From NCBI GenBank assembly GCA_963822295.1, contig CAWGHD010000002.1:62001-126000 (forward strand): 64,000 bases of DNA. Reading direction: 5' to 3'. The number at the start of each line of letters is the position of its first letter. The first letter of the stretch is position 1. Made by a program: the position numbers and the translations under genes. The stretch comes from VRUE01 sp963822295 (GTDB lineage: Bacteria; Actinomycetota; Thermoleophilia; Solirubrobacterales; 70-9). Shown here one piece after another: positions 57,070 through 64,000 of the stretch. The notes under the pieces are model-generated. The model ran no database searches. It was not told the DNA's origin and saw only the letters and a program-made list of their open reading frames with translations.

Positions 57070-57945
57070 CTACTCGAGAACGGACTTCGAGATCGAGCCG
57101 ACTCCGAGGAGGCCGGGGCCGACGTGGGCGCCGAGCACGGCGCCGATCTCGGAGACGAAGACAGGGTCGCAGCCGAAGATCTCGTGGCAGTCTTCGACGA
57201 GGGAGCCGGAGGTGTCGAAGTCCTGGATGTGCTGCACGACCCAGGCGTCGTAGCCGGACTCGTGGCGCTGGCGGGCGTAGTCCCGCAGCCGCTCGATCGA
57301 CCTGGCCCGGGTCCTGACCCGCTCGACCGGGGTGATCTCCTCCTCGAGTGTGAGGATCGGCTTGATCTTCAGCGCCGAGCCGATCCAGGCACGGGCGCCG
57401 CCGATCCGGCCGCCGCGGCGCAGGTACTCGAGGGTGTCGACCGCGAACCACATCTTCAGCTCCTGCCGGGCCTGCTCGGCCCGGGCGACGACCTCTTCCG
57501 GGCCGCCGCCGGCCGCCGCCGCCGCCGAGGCGGCGAGCACGCAAAGCCCCATGCCGCCCGCCGCGGAGCGCGAGTCGAAGATGTGGATCCGCTCACCGCC
57601 CTTGCCTTCGTCGATCAGGCTCTGGCGCGCCTGCCCGGCGGCCTCGAAGGTCCCGGAGATCCCGGCCGAGATGTGAATCGAGACGACGTCGCGGCCGGCG
57701 TCGAGCAACGGCTCGTACTTCGCGACGAAGTCCCCGATTGACGGCTGCGATGTGGTCGCGCCGTCTTCGGAGGCGCGCAGGCGCTCGTAGAAGCCGGCGA
57801 AGTCGGTTATCTCGCTCTCGGCCTCCTGGTGGTCGTCGATCGCCACGTAGAGGCTGATTCGCTCGATCCCACGCTGGGCGACGAGCTCGTCGGGAAGGTA
57901 GGCCGTGGTGTCGCAGACGACGGCGGTTTGCGCGCTGGAGCTCAA
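57070..57945 (-). CDS. DegV-family fatty-acid-binding protein
   Basis: 291 residues from a TTG at 57945, chosen because the family starts at VVCDTTAYLPDEL and the far upstream ATG would overlap the divergent gene. TTSQPSIGDFVAKY, SIHISAGISGTFEAA and the EYLRRGGRIGGARAWIGSALKIKPIL block are typical DegV (FakB-like) proteins, which bind fatty acids for phosphorylation by FakA. No FakA is in the window. Confidence 0.85.
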   Translation of the reverse strand: MSSSAQTAVVCDTTAYLPDELVAQRGIERISLYVAIDDHQEAESEITDFAGFYERLRASEDGATTSQPSIGDFVAKYEPLLDAGRDVVSIHISAGISGTFEAAGQARQSLIDEGKGGERIHIFDSRSAAGGMGLCVLAASAAAAAGGGPEEVVARAEQARQELKMWFAVDTLEYLRRGGRIGGARAWIGSALKIKPILTLEEEITPVERVRTRARSIERLRDYARQRHESGYDAWVVQHIQDFDTSGSLVEDCHEIFGCDPVFVSEIGAVLGAHVGPGLLGVGSISKSVLE

Positions 57946-57972
57946 GGCGCAGGATTCTCTCAGACCGGCCGC

Positions 57973-57978
57973 TACACT
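57973..57978 (+). promoter_or_regulatory. Leaderless-type -10 box TACACT
   Basis: Ends 7 bases before the GTG at 57986 of the A-type Fe-S carrier gene. Confidence 0.5.
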
Positions 57979-57985
57979 TTGTGAA

Positions 57986-58375
57986 GTGACCGACACCCCC
58001 CAGACACCCCAGGACGCGATCACCCTCAGCCCCAAGGCCGTCGAGAAGATCGACGAGCTGCTGGGCGGTCAGGCCGAAGCCGAGGGCCAGGCTCTGCGGG
58101 TGGCCGTGCGGGGCGGTGGATGCTCGGGCTTCCAGTACGCGCTCGCCTTCGACAAGGTCAAGGACGACGACCACGTCTTCGAGGTCGACGGCGTCGCCGT
58201 GATCGTCGACAAGGTCAGCATGCAGTTCGTCTTCGGCTCCGAGGTCGACTACATCGAAGGCCTTCAGGGCGCCGGGTTCCAGGTCAACAACCCGAACGTC
58301 GTCGCCGCCTGCGGCTGCGGCTCGTCCTTCCAGGTCAAAGAGGACCAGGACGTCGCAGAGTCCGCCGCGGTCTAG
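57986..58375 (+). CDS. erpA: A-type iron-sulfur cluster carrier (ErpA/IscA family)
   Basis: 129 residues from a GTG. The three ligand cysteines are present: GGGCSGFQY and the C-terminal CGCGSSF. It delivers Fe-S clusters to target proteins. The convergent glutaredoxin-BolA pair downstream is a functional partner set. A leaderless -10 box lies 7 bases upstream. Confidence 0.9.
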   Translation: MTDTPQTPQDAITLSPKAVEKIDELLGGQAEAEGQALRVAVRGGGCSGFQYALAFDKVKDDDHVFEVDGVAVIVDKVSMQFVFGSEVDYIEGLQGAGFQVNNPNVVAACGCGSSFQVKEDQDVAESAAV

Positions 58376-58381
58376 CGGCGG

Positions 58382-58768
58382 CTATTCGATCTGCAGCGGG
58401 GGGGACTGCGCCGGCGGTGCCTGTGCGGCCGCGGCCGGAGCCTCCGGCTGCTCGACCCCGAGGGCCTCGGCCAGCTCGCCCGAGTCGAACATCTCCTCGA
58501 CGATGTCCGCGCCGCCGACCAGCTCGCCGTTGACGTAGAGCTGCGGGAAGGTCTGCCAGTCGGAGATCTCGGCGGTCACCTCGCGCAGCGGCTGCAGCGC
58601 CGGCAGGACGTCGATCGCGCCGTACTCGACGTTCATCTGGTCGAGGACCTGGACCACGCGCATCGAGAACCCGCAGCGCGGCATCTCCGGGGTCCCTTTC
58701 ATGAAGAGCAGCACCGGGTTCGCTCCGATCAGCTCCTCGACCTTCTCTTTCAGCTGTGGGTCGGCCAT
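58382..58768 (-). CDS. grxD: Monothiol glutaredoxin, Grx4 family
   Basis: 128 residues. The monothiol site CGFS (PEMPRCGFSMRVVQVL) and the glutathione-binding WQTFPQLYVNGELVGGADIV are complete. Such proteins hold a bridging [2Fe-2S] cluster and pair with BolA. The last 28 residues are a Pro/Ala-rich tail not usual in the family. It follows the bolA gene with overlapping stop and start. Confidence 0.92.
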   Translation of the reverse strand: MADPQLKEKVEELIGANPVLLFMKGTPEMPRCGFSMRVVQVLDQMNVEYGAIDVLPALQPLREVTAEISDWQTFPQLYVNGELVGGADIVEEMFDSGELAEALGVEQPEAPAAAAQAPPAQSPPLQIE

Positions 58769-59010
58769 CAGGGAGCCATTGTAGGGCTCGTCTTCACCGA
58801 GAGGGCGTGGATGGCGCCGTCGTCGAAGCGCTCCCTGACGGCCGCCTTCACCAGCCGGTGCTGGTCGATCCGCGAGAGGCCGTCGAACTGCGGGGCGCTG
58901 ACGACTGCCCGCAGGTGGTCTCCGGTGCCGGTTTCGTCGCTGACCTCGACCACGGCGCCCGGAAGCGCCGCCTCGATCATCGACTTCAGCTCAGCAAGGT
59001 CCGCCGCCAT
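58768..59010 (-). CDS. bolA: BolA-family protein
   Basis: 80 residues, the minimal BolA fold. The conserved IDQHRLVKAAVRE motif contains the cluster-ligand His. BolA forms a heterodimer with Grx4 on a shared [2Fe-2S] cluster; here bolA precedes grxD with its TGA overlapping the grxD ATG by one base. Confidence 0.9.
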   Translation of the reverse strand: MAADLAELKSMIEAALPGAVVEVSDETGTGDHLRAVVSAPQFDGLSRIDQHRLVKAAVRERFDDGAIHALSVKTSPTMAP

Positions 59011-59034
59011 CGGGCGATTCTACGAGTCGCGGGC

Positions 59035-59214
59035 CTAGAGCCCGGTGACGATCAGCCCCGCCTGGGTGAGGACGAGCACGAGGACGGCGGCGACCACGAC
59101 CGCCGAGATCTGGACGACCGTGCGGTGAAGCGCACCGATCTCGGTGCGGATCTCGCGGATCTCCTCGTCGAGATCGTCGAAGCGCCGGCTCGTCTCGGCG
59201 GCGGAATCGTCCAC
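59035..59214 (-). CDS. Small tail-anchored membrane protein
   Basis: 59 residues from a GTG. An acidic/basic coiled-coil-like half (RRFDDLDEEIREIRTEIGAL) leads to one helix (ISAVVVAAVLVLVLTQAGLI). TACACT on the minus strand (59221-59226) ends 6 bases before the start, a leaderless promoter. No family is recognised. Confidence 0.65.
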   Translation of the reverse strand: MDDSAAETSRRFDDLDEEIREIRTEIGALHRTVVQISAVVVAAVLVLVLTQAGLIVTGL

Positions 59215-59255
59215 CGCCGCAGTGTAACTTTTTGTCTGCGCCCCGGGTGCCGGGT

Positions 59256-60662
59256 CTAGCTCGAGACGGTCTCGCCGAGCGTGTTGAGCATCTCCTCGAC
59301 GCGGACGAACTTGACGCGCGGGCGGCCGTGCGGCTCGCCCCGACCGACCTCGGCCTGGTCGATCGCCTGCCAGTCCTCGAAGCTGACGTAGCGCACCCCG
59401 CGCTCGGCGAGCAGGTCCTCGACCGCGGAGGGCTCGGGGCTGGCGGGGTCGAGCAGTGTCTGCGACTCGACGTCCTCGAGCAGGTGCCGGACGGTCTCGA
59501 GCGCGTCTTTCTTGTTGGTGCCGATCACGCCCGAGGGGCCGCGCTTGATCCAGCCGGCCGTGTAGTGGCCGACCTTGTGCCCGGAGTCGTGGGAGTCGAG
59601 CACCCGGCCGCCCTCATTGAGGATCAGGCCCGGCTTCTCATCGAAGGGGACCCCCTCGATCGGCACGCCGGTGTAGCCGACCGAGCGCAGCACCAGGCCG
59701 CACTCGAGCTCCTCGCGCTCGCCGGTGTCCCTGGCGCGCAGCGTGCCGCCCTCCTCGACCAGCTCGTTGCGGCCGATCACGATCTTTTCGACCCTGCCGT
59801 CCCCCTTGATTTCGACCGGCGAGGACAGGAAGCGAAGGACGACCCGTTGCTCCTTGCCCTCCGGTGTGCGCTGGGAGAACTCGCGCAGGGTCTCGACGTT
59901 GACCTTGGTCGTCTTGTCGGCCTCCTCGGAGCCCAGGAAGGCCTCGCTGGAGGGGTCGAGCTCGACCTCTGAGGGATCGACGACCACATCCGCGGCCTCG
60001 AGCTCGCCGAGCTCCTTTATCTCGGGGTTCGTGAAGGCTGCCTGGGCCGGCCCGCGGCGCCCGAGGACGACGATCTCGCGGATCTTCTTCGCGTCGAGGA
60101 CGTCGATCGCGTGGTCGGCGGTGTCGGTCTGGCGCAGCTCGTGGTCGGTGAGGGCGAGCATGCGGGCGACGTCCATCGCCACGTTGCCGTTGCCGATCAC
60201 CACGGCCCGCTCGCAGGAGAGGTCGAAGTCCTCGTCGCAGTAGTCGGGGTGGGCGTTGTACCAGCCGACGAAGGCGGTGGCGGCGTGGCTGCCGGGCAGG
60301 TCCTCGCCGGGGATGCCGAGCTGGCGGTCGGTCTCGCAGCCGACCGTGTAGATGATCGCGTGGTAGTGGCGCTCGAGGTCCTGGACCTCGATGTCCTGGC
60401 CGACCTTGACGTTGCCGAAGAAGCGGAAGCCCTCGCGAGCCGCCGTTTTCTCGTAGACGCGGATCACGGACTTGATCTTCGGGTGATCCGGGGCGACGCC
60501 GCCGCGGACGAGGCCGAAGGGCGTGGGGAGGCGGTCGAAGAGGTCGACCAGGGCGTGCGTGTCCTCATCTTTGAGGATGTGCTCGGCGGCGTAGAAGCCT
60601 GACGGGCCGGCGCCGACGATGGCGACGCGAAGGGGGTTCTCTGGGGTTCCGATCTGGGTCAT
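59256..60662 (-). CDS. Ferredoxin-NADP reductase, adrenodoxin-reductase-like (FprA)
   Basis: 468 residues. The FAD motif VAIVGAGPSGFYAAE, PTPFGLVRGGVAPDHP, the NADP motif VVIGNGNVAMDVARML, and HYTAGWIKRGPSGVIGTNK match mycobacterial FprA/adrenodoxin reductase. It transfers electrons between NADPH and ferredoxin. The ATG at 60662 is preceded by AGGA; a longer frame upstream is not family-like. Confidence 0.93.
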   Translation of the reverse strand: MTQIGTPENPLRVAIVGAGPSGFYAAEHILKDEDTHALVDLFDRLPTPFGLVRGGVAPDHPKIKSVIRVYEKTAAREGFRFFGNVKVGQDIEVQDLERHYHAIIYTVGCETDRQLGIPGEDLPGSHAATAFVGWYNAHPDYCDEDFDLSCERAVVIGNGNVAMDVARMLALTDHELRQTDTADHAIDVLDAKKIREIVVLGRRGPAQAAFTNPEIKELGELEAADVVVDPSEVELDPSSEAFLGSEEADKTTKVNVETLREFSQRTPEGKEQRVVLRFLSSPVEIKGDGRVEKIVIGRNELVEEGGTLRARDTGEREELECGLVLRSVGYTGVPIEGVPFDEKPGLILNEGGRVLDSHDSGHKVGHYTAGWIKRGPSGVIGTNKKDALETVRHLLEDVESQTLLDPASPEPSAVEDLLAERGVRYVSFEDWQAIDQAEVGRGEPHGRPRVKFVRVEEMLNTLGETVSS

Positions 60663-60751
60663 TCCTATTTCCGTGTCTGCTGGTCGGGATACAGCGAGCG
60701 GGGAAGAATAGGGAAGACGCGCCCTCGCGTCCATGAGATGGATCTCAGTGG

Positions 60752-61456
60752 CTAGCCGATCGCCGGCTCGCCGGCGGCGACCGCGGCGGTGCCGTCGAGC
60801 GCGTCGAGCGCCTTGCGCACCGACATCGCGACGCAGGTGAAGATCGGAGTCTCGCTCTCGGTGTAGGCGCTCGACTCGGTCGGGCGCAGCTCCTGGACCA
60901 GGTCGAGGAACTCGCCCGGGTCGTCGCCCTCGAAGGCGACGACGAACTCCTGATCGTCGAGGCCGAAGGAGTAGGAGGTGTTGATCGAGATCTCGGGGTG
61001 GCGCCGGCCGACCTCGATGTGGCTCTTCATGATCCGCATCCGCTCCTCGTCCGGCAGCCCGTACCAGCGCCGCTGCTTGACCATCGGATAGAGGAACAGG
61101 TACTTGCGCTCGGAGACGCAGATCTCGGGCCGCGCGCCCTCCTCGGAGTAGGGCGACTTCTTCGTCATCGAGAGGAAGGAGTACGGCGTCTCCGCCCACT
61201 TGGCGAGGCCGCTCTGCCCGAGCACCACGTGGAAGGTGTGGAGGTCGTCGAGGCTCGGGCTCTGGCTGAGGAGGACGATGTCGACGTCGCCGCGCGTTCC
61301 TATGGTTGAGTAGGCGCGCAGCGAGCGGTCGGTCGCGAAGTCCTCGCAGGCGGCCAGGAACTCGCGCTTGTCAGTCGCCCGGAGCTCGTCGTCTCGACGA
61401 CGCCACGCAGGATCGATCTTGAAGAACGTAAATTTGGCGAAAGTCCGGTCAGCCAC
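60752..61456 (-). CDS. hemQ: Coproheme decarboxylase HemQ (chlorite dismutase family)
   Basis: 234 residues from the GTG at 61456. KYLFLYPMVKQRRWYGLP and MKSHIEVGRRHPE contain the active Tyr and the proximal His region of actinobacterial HemQ, which turns coproheme into haem b in Gram-positive haem synthesis. TATCTT (61464-61469, minus) ends 7 bases before the start. The frame continues upstream through palindromic repeat 1 but that part is not HemQ. Confidence 0.9.
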   Translation of the reverse strand: MADRTFAKFTFFKIDPAWRRRDDELRATDKREFLAACEDFATDRSLRAYSTIGTRGDVDIVLLSQSPSLDDLHTFHVVLGQSGLAKWAETPYSFLSMTKKSPYSEEGARPEICVSERKYLFLYPMVKQRRWYGLPDEERMRIMKSHIEVGRRHPEISINTSYSFGLDDQEFVVAFEGDDPGEFLDLVQELRPTESSAYTESETPIFTCVAMSVRKALDALDGTAAVAAGEPAIG

Positions 61457-61463
61457 CTGGGTG

Positions 61464-61469
61464 AAGATA
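61464..61469 (-). promoter_or_regulatory. Leaderless-type -10 box TATCTT of hemQ
   Basis: Ends 7 bases before the hemQ GTG at 61456 on the minus strand. No Shine-Dalgarno is seen. Confidence 0.5.
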
Positions 61470-61500
61470 GCGGTCTGTGGCTTCGCTCTGGGGGTCTGGG

Positions 61501-61610
61501 CGGGGTTCGGGCAGGGGGTTCCGCTTAACTTTTTCGAGGAGACGCGGGGGGCCGTCCGAGATTCTCCCGCCGAAAAAGTACAAGACGCTCCACCCCCTGC
61601 CCGAACCCCG
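61501..61610. repeat. 110-base palindromic element, copy 1
   Basis: Perfect 18-base outer arms (61501-61518 and 61593-61610) enclose a 74-base core with an inner inverted repeat CTTTTTCG...CGAAAAAG. The core matches, in the opposite orientation, the core of the copy at 61934-62043, while the outer arms differ. It lies in the region between hemQ and the downstream membrane protein, open in the frame of the latter. Confidence 0.85.
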
Positions 61611-61652
61611 TCACAGGCACGGGAAGCGCCGCCAAAACCAAACTCCACCCAG

Positions 61653-63431
61653 GTGACTGTTGTGCTTCTGCCGAAGGGCACGAGCGTCGAGCAGCTGGCG
61701 GAAGCCGGCCTATCTCCGGGGCTGCTCAGCGCGGGCTTGGGTTCTGTCCCCGCGGAGCAGACGTATCTCGACATCGGGCAGGGAAATCGAGTCTTCGACT
61801 CGCTTTACGACAGGGAGCTGCCCGCCCTCGACCCCGCCTGCTCCGCCTGGCCCGCCGTCATCTCCCGCGCCTCTTCCGCTCCCGCCGACATCGTCCCGGG
61901 GCTTCTCACCTCGACGCTCGAAGGCTCCGGAGTCGGGGTCCGGGTGGGGGTCGGAACGTCTTGTACTTTTTCGGCGGGAGAACCTCGGACGGCCGCCTCA
62001 GCCTCCTCGAAAAAGTTAAGTGGAGACCCCCACCCGGACCCCGCCCCAACCTTCGAAGTTCGCAGTTCGAAGCTTCGGGCGCTGCCGTCCCTGATGCGTG
62101 GACTCGGTGGGGAGGACCTGGTGATCGCGATCGAGAAGCCGCCGCCCCCTGACGGCGAGGCGCTGTCAATCGGGATCGCCGGTCGTGACTTCGACGGGAA
62201 CCTGACGTCGGACAGCACCCGCCTCGACGGCTACGTCCTCTCGACCGACCTCGCGCCCACGGCCCTCGAGCGGCTCGGGATCGCGGTCCCGGATGAGATG
62301 TCGGGATCGGCGATCCGGTCCGAGGGCGGCGCCGACCCGGCTGCCGTGGAAACGCTTGGAGAGCGGATGGCGGCGATCCCCGAGCGGCGCGGGCCGGTGA
62401 TCGGGCTTGCGCTGCTGGCGTGGACCGTCCTCCTCGCGCTGGTCGCCGCCGTCTCCCGCGGCGCCCTGGCGAGGGCGGGCGTCCGCCTGGTCGCGGTCGC
62501 CGTGGTCCTGCTGCCGGCGACCCTGCTCGCGGCGGCGGCGCTGGAGCCGGGGCAGGGGGTCGAACAGGCGCTGGCGATCTTCGCCACGCCGCTGCTCGCC
62601 CTCGCCCTGGTCCGGCTCCTGCCCGGCTATCGCGCCCTCGCCGTGGCGAGCGGCATCACCGTGCTCGCCTACGCTGCCGACGTCGTCGCCGGGTCGCCGT
62701 TCACCTCGCTGTCCCTGCTCGGGCCCAACCCGGGGCTCGGGGTGCGCTTCTACGGGATCGGCAACGAGCTCGAGGCGCTGCTCGCCGTCCTCGTCGTCGC
62801 CGGCACCGGCGCCGGACTGACCGGCTTCGGCCGCCGGCCCTCGCCACGCGCCGCCGCCCTCGCCTTCCTCGCCGTCGGCCTGGGCTTCGCCTTCGTCTTC
62901 GCAGCCGGCCGCTTCGGCGCCGACGTGGGCGCCGCCATCGTCCTGCCGGTCGGGGCCGCCGTCGCCGCCGCCGCGATCGCCGGGCGCAGCCGCCGGGCGC
63001 TGCTCCTCGCGCTCGCCGCTCCGGTCGGGGCCGTCGCCCTGCTGGCGCTGATCGACCTCGCCTCCGGAGCCGACGCCCACCTGACCCGGTCCGTGCTCGA
63101 CGCCGGCGGGCTCGACGAGGTGGCGGAGGTCGCGCAGCGGCGCCTGCAGCTCTCCGCGCACAGCTTCGCCAGGCCGATCGTCTTCGTCTTCCTGCCGCTC
63201 CTCGCCGCCGCCGCCGTCCTCGCCTTCGTCTGGCGCGACCGGATCGCCGCCTGGCTGCGGCCGCATCCCGCGCTATCGGCGGGGCTGTCCGGGGCTGCCG
63301 CGGCGACGCTCGTCGGGACCCTCGCCAACGACTCCGGCGCCCTCTTCCTCGAGATCGGCACCGCCTACCTGCTCGCCTTCACCGGCTTCGCCTGGGCCGA
63401 GGCGGACGACCCAGGCGGCCGTTACCCTTAG
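61653..63431 (+). CDS. Polytopic membrane protein with N-terminal extracytoplasmic domain
   Basis: About 592 residues if the GTG at 61653 is used; the frame is open to 61368 and a GTG at 61461 is an alternative that would translate through palindromic copy 1. The N-terminal domain (about 230 residues, starting VTVVLLPKGTSVEQLAEAG) resembles alkaline-phosphatase-superfamily proteins (SPGLLSAGLG, STDLAPTALERLGI) and is interrupted in frame by palindromic copy 2. From residue 250 on there are about 11 membrane helices. Precedes a GT4 gene; a cell-envelope polysaccharide role is likely. Start uncertain. Confidence 0.65.
   Translation: MTVVLLPKGTSVEQLAEAGLSPGLLSAGLGSVPAEQTYLDIGQGNRVFDSLYDRELPALDPACSAWPAVISRASSAPADIVPGLLTSTLEGSGVGVRVGVGTSCTFSAGEPRTAASASSKKLSGDPHPDPAPTFEVRSSKLRALPSLMRGLGGEDLVIAIEKPPPPDGEALSIGIAGRDFDGNLTSDSTRLDGYVLSTDLAPTALERLGIAVPDEMSGSAIRSEGGADPAAVETLGERMAAIPERRGPVIGLALLAWTVLLALVAAVSRGALARAGVRLVAVAVVLLPATLLAAAALEPGQGVEQALAIFATPLLALALVRLLPGYRALAVASGITVLAYAADVVAGSPFTSLSLLGPNPGLGVRFYGIGNELEALLAVLVVAGTGAGLTGFGRRPSPRAAALAFLAVGLGFAFVFAAGRFGADVGAAIVLPVGAAVAAAAIAGRSRRALLLALAAPVGAVALLALIDLASGADAHLTRSVLDAGGLDEVAEVAQRRLQLSAHSFARPIVFVFLPLLAAAAVLAFVWRDRIAAWLRPHPALSAGLSGAAAATLVGTLANDSGALFLEIGTAYLLAFTGFAWAEADDPGGRYP
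61934..62043. repeat. 110-base palindromic element, copy 2, in frame inside a gene
   Basis: Perfect 19-base outer arms (61934-61952 and 62025-62043) around a 72-base core that is the reverse complement of copy 1's core at most positions. The insertion adds about 37 residues, including SCTFSAGEPRTA and SSKKLSG, to the membrane protein without a stop. Confidence 0.88.
63423..63428 (+). promoter_or_regulatory. Leaderless-type -10 box TACCCT
   Basis: Lies at the end of the membrane-protein gene and ends 9 bases before the GTG at 63438. Confidence 0.4.
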
Positions 63432-63437
63432 CGGTCC

Positions 63438-64000
63438 GTGCGAATAGCCCTCGTCTCGCCATATTCCTGGACCTATCAGGGAGGCGTCAACAGGCACGTG
63501 GAGGCGCTCGCCGAGGAGTTTCTCGGCCGGGGCCATCACGTTCGTGTGCTCGCTCCCTTCGATCCCCCCGACCGGCTCAACCGGCTGACGCACCCTGCCC
63601 AGGCCGAGCCGCGGCAGGTCCCCGACTACCTGATCCCACTCGGCCGCACGATCGGCGTGCCGGCCAACGGCGCCGTCACCAACGCCTCGCCCTCGCCGAT
63701 GGGCGGCATCGTGCTCCCCCGGCGCGAGCTGCGGCGCGGGGGCTATGACGTCGTCCACATCCATGAGCCGATGGTGCCCTTCGTGGGCTGGAACGCGGCG
63801 CTCGGCGCCACCTCCCCGGCGGTCGGGACGTTTCACACCTACTCGACCAAGGCCCTGCCCAACCATCTCGCCTCGGCGCTCGGCGTTCGTCGCGTCTTCA
63901 ACCGCCTCGCGGCACGCATCGCCGTCTCCGAGGCGGCCGCCTGGACCGGTCGCCGCTGGTTCGGCGGGCGCTACGAGATCATCCCCAACGGCGTCGATGT
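63438..64000 (+). CDS. Glycosyltransferase family 4 (partial, runs off the window)
   Basis: The first 187 residues, starting with a GTG (VRIALVSPYSWTYQGGVNRHVEALAEE). The order of blocks (HHVRVLAPFDPP, YDVVHIHEPMVPFVGWNAAL, VGTFHTYSTKALPNHL, RIAVSEAAAW, EIIPNGVD) is that of PimA-like mannosyltransferases that build phosphatidylinositol mannosides or related glycans. The C-terminal sugar-nucleotide domain lies outside the window. Confidence 0.87.
   Translation, partial: MRIALVSPYSWTYQGGVNRHVEALAEEFLGRGHHVRVLAPFDPPDRLNRLTHPAQAEPRQVPDYLIPLGRTIGVPANGAVTNASPSPMGGIVLPRRELRRGGYDVVHIHEPMVPFVGWNAALGATSPAVGTFHTYSTKALPNHLASALGVRRVFNRLAARIAVSEAAAWTGRRWFGGRYEIIPNGVD

Noticed and set aside
61501..61610. 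Rho-independent terminator of hemQ or the membrane protein
   Set aside because: The palindrome lies upstream, not downstream, of both genes, and a second copy sits inside a coding region.

Overview
The window is a 64 kb stretch of a very GC-rich chromosome. Starts are often GTG or TTG, gene ends overlap tightly, and a TANNNT -10 box often sits 6-10 bases before the start codon, which implies leaderless mRNAs. The content points to an actinobacterium, most plausibly of the Thermoleophilia/Solirubrobacterales type: F420-type nitroreductase and PPOX proteins, actinobacterial HemQ, MMPL transporter, tandem TetR regulator, many SDR and acyl-CoA enzymes, and secreted RTX-repeat proteins. That placement is inference from gene content; no rRNA is present.

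Layout. 1-1,430: end of a rhodanese gene, a methyltransferase resembling ArsM that has lost arsenic-binding cysteines, and a DUF4395 protein. 1,444-20,537: DNA glycosylase, crotonase, biotinyl carrier, GT2, tandem TetR, glycerol kinase, acyltransferase, MMPL pump, lactonase-like hydrolase, SDRs, secreted CHAP and RTX proteins, FAH hydrolase, SixA and a GST-like protein. 20,535-28,156: a cysteine-free ArsR repressor with a perfect operator, followed by a compact hyfBCEFGI-like membrane hydrogenase operon.

28,421-39,854: an integrated accretion element at the 3' end of an acyl-CoA dehydrogenase gene, bounded and subdivided by three direct repeats. Element A (about 2.4 kb) carries an HTH/nucleotidyltransferase toxin-antitoxin-like pair. 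Element B (about 8.9 kb) carries (i) a PurZ-like adenylosuccinate synthetase with the PurA catalytic Asp changed to Ser, overlapping a membrane-anchored dCTP-deaminase-fold protein that has lost its catalytic residues; (ii) a Ser/Thr kinase, an unknown protein and three DUF488-type proteins; (iii) xis and a tyrosine integrase. The integrase ORF runs through the attachment site, so its C-terminus is exchanged on integration. The predicted circular-form tail ends in a QMSLF peptide resembling a sliding-clamp-binding motif, and the corresponding tail of element A ends in QMRLF. These are the strongest candidates for undescribed biology here.

39,817-49,668: fatty/amino-acid catabolism with two acyl-CoA dehydrogenases, a crotonase, PccB, a PPOX protein, BKACE, OsmC, a CoA-transferase and a tandem MerR regulator, in tightly overlapping operons. 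49,665-57,059: epimerase, a large cyclase-ATPase-TPR regulator, SDR, nitrilase, TetR and a holin-like/DUF3618 set. 57,070-64,000: DegV, an Fe-S module (ErpA, Grx4, BolA), ferredoxin reductase, HemQ, a polytopic membrane protein carrying an in-frame palindromic repeat, and the start of a GT4 glycosyltransferase. Genes between 41.9 and 56.7 kb contain about nine single-base frameshifts, most likely sequence errors.
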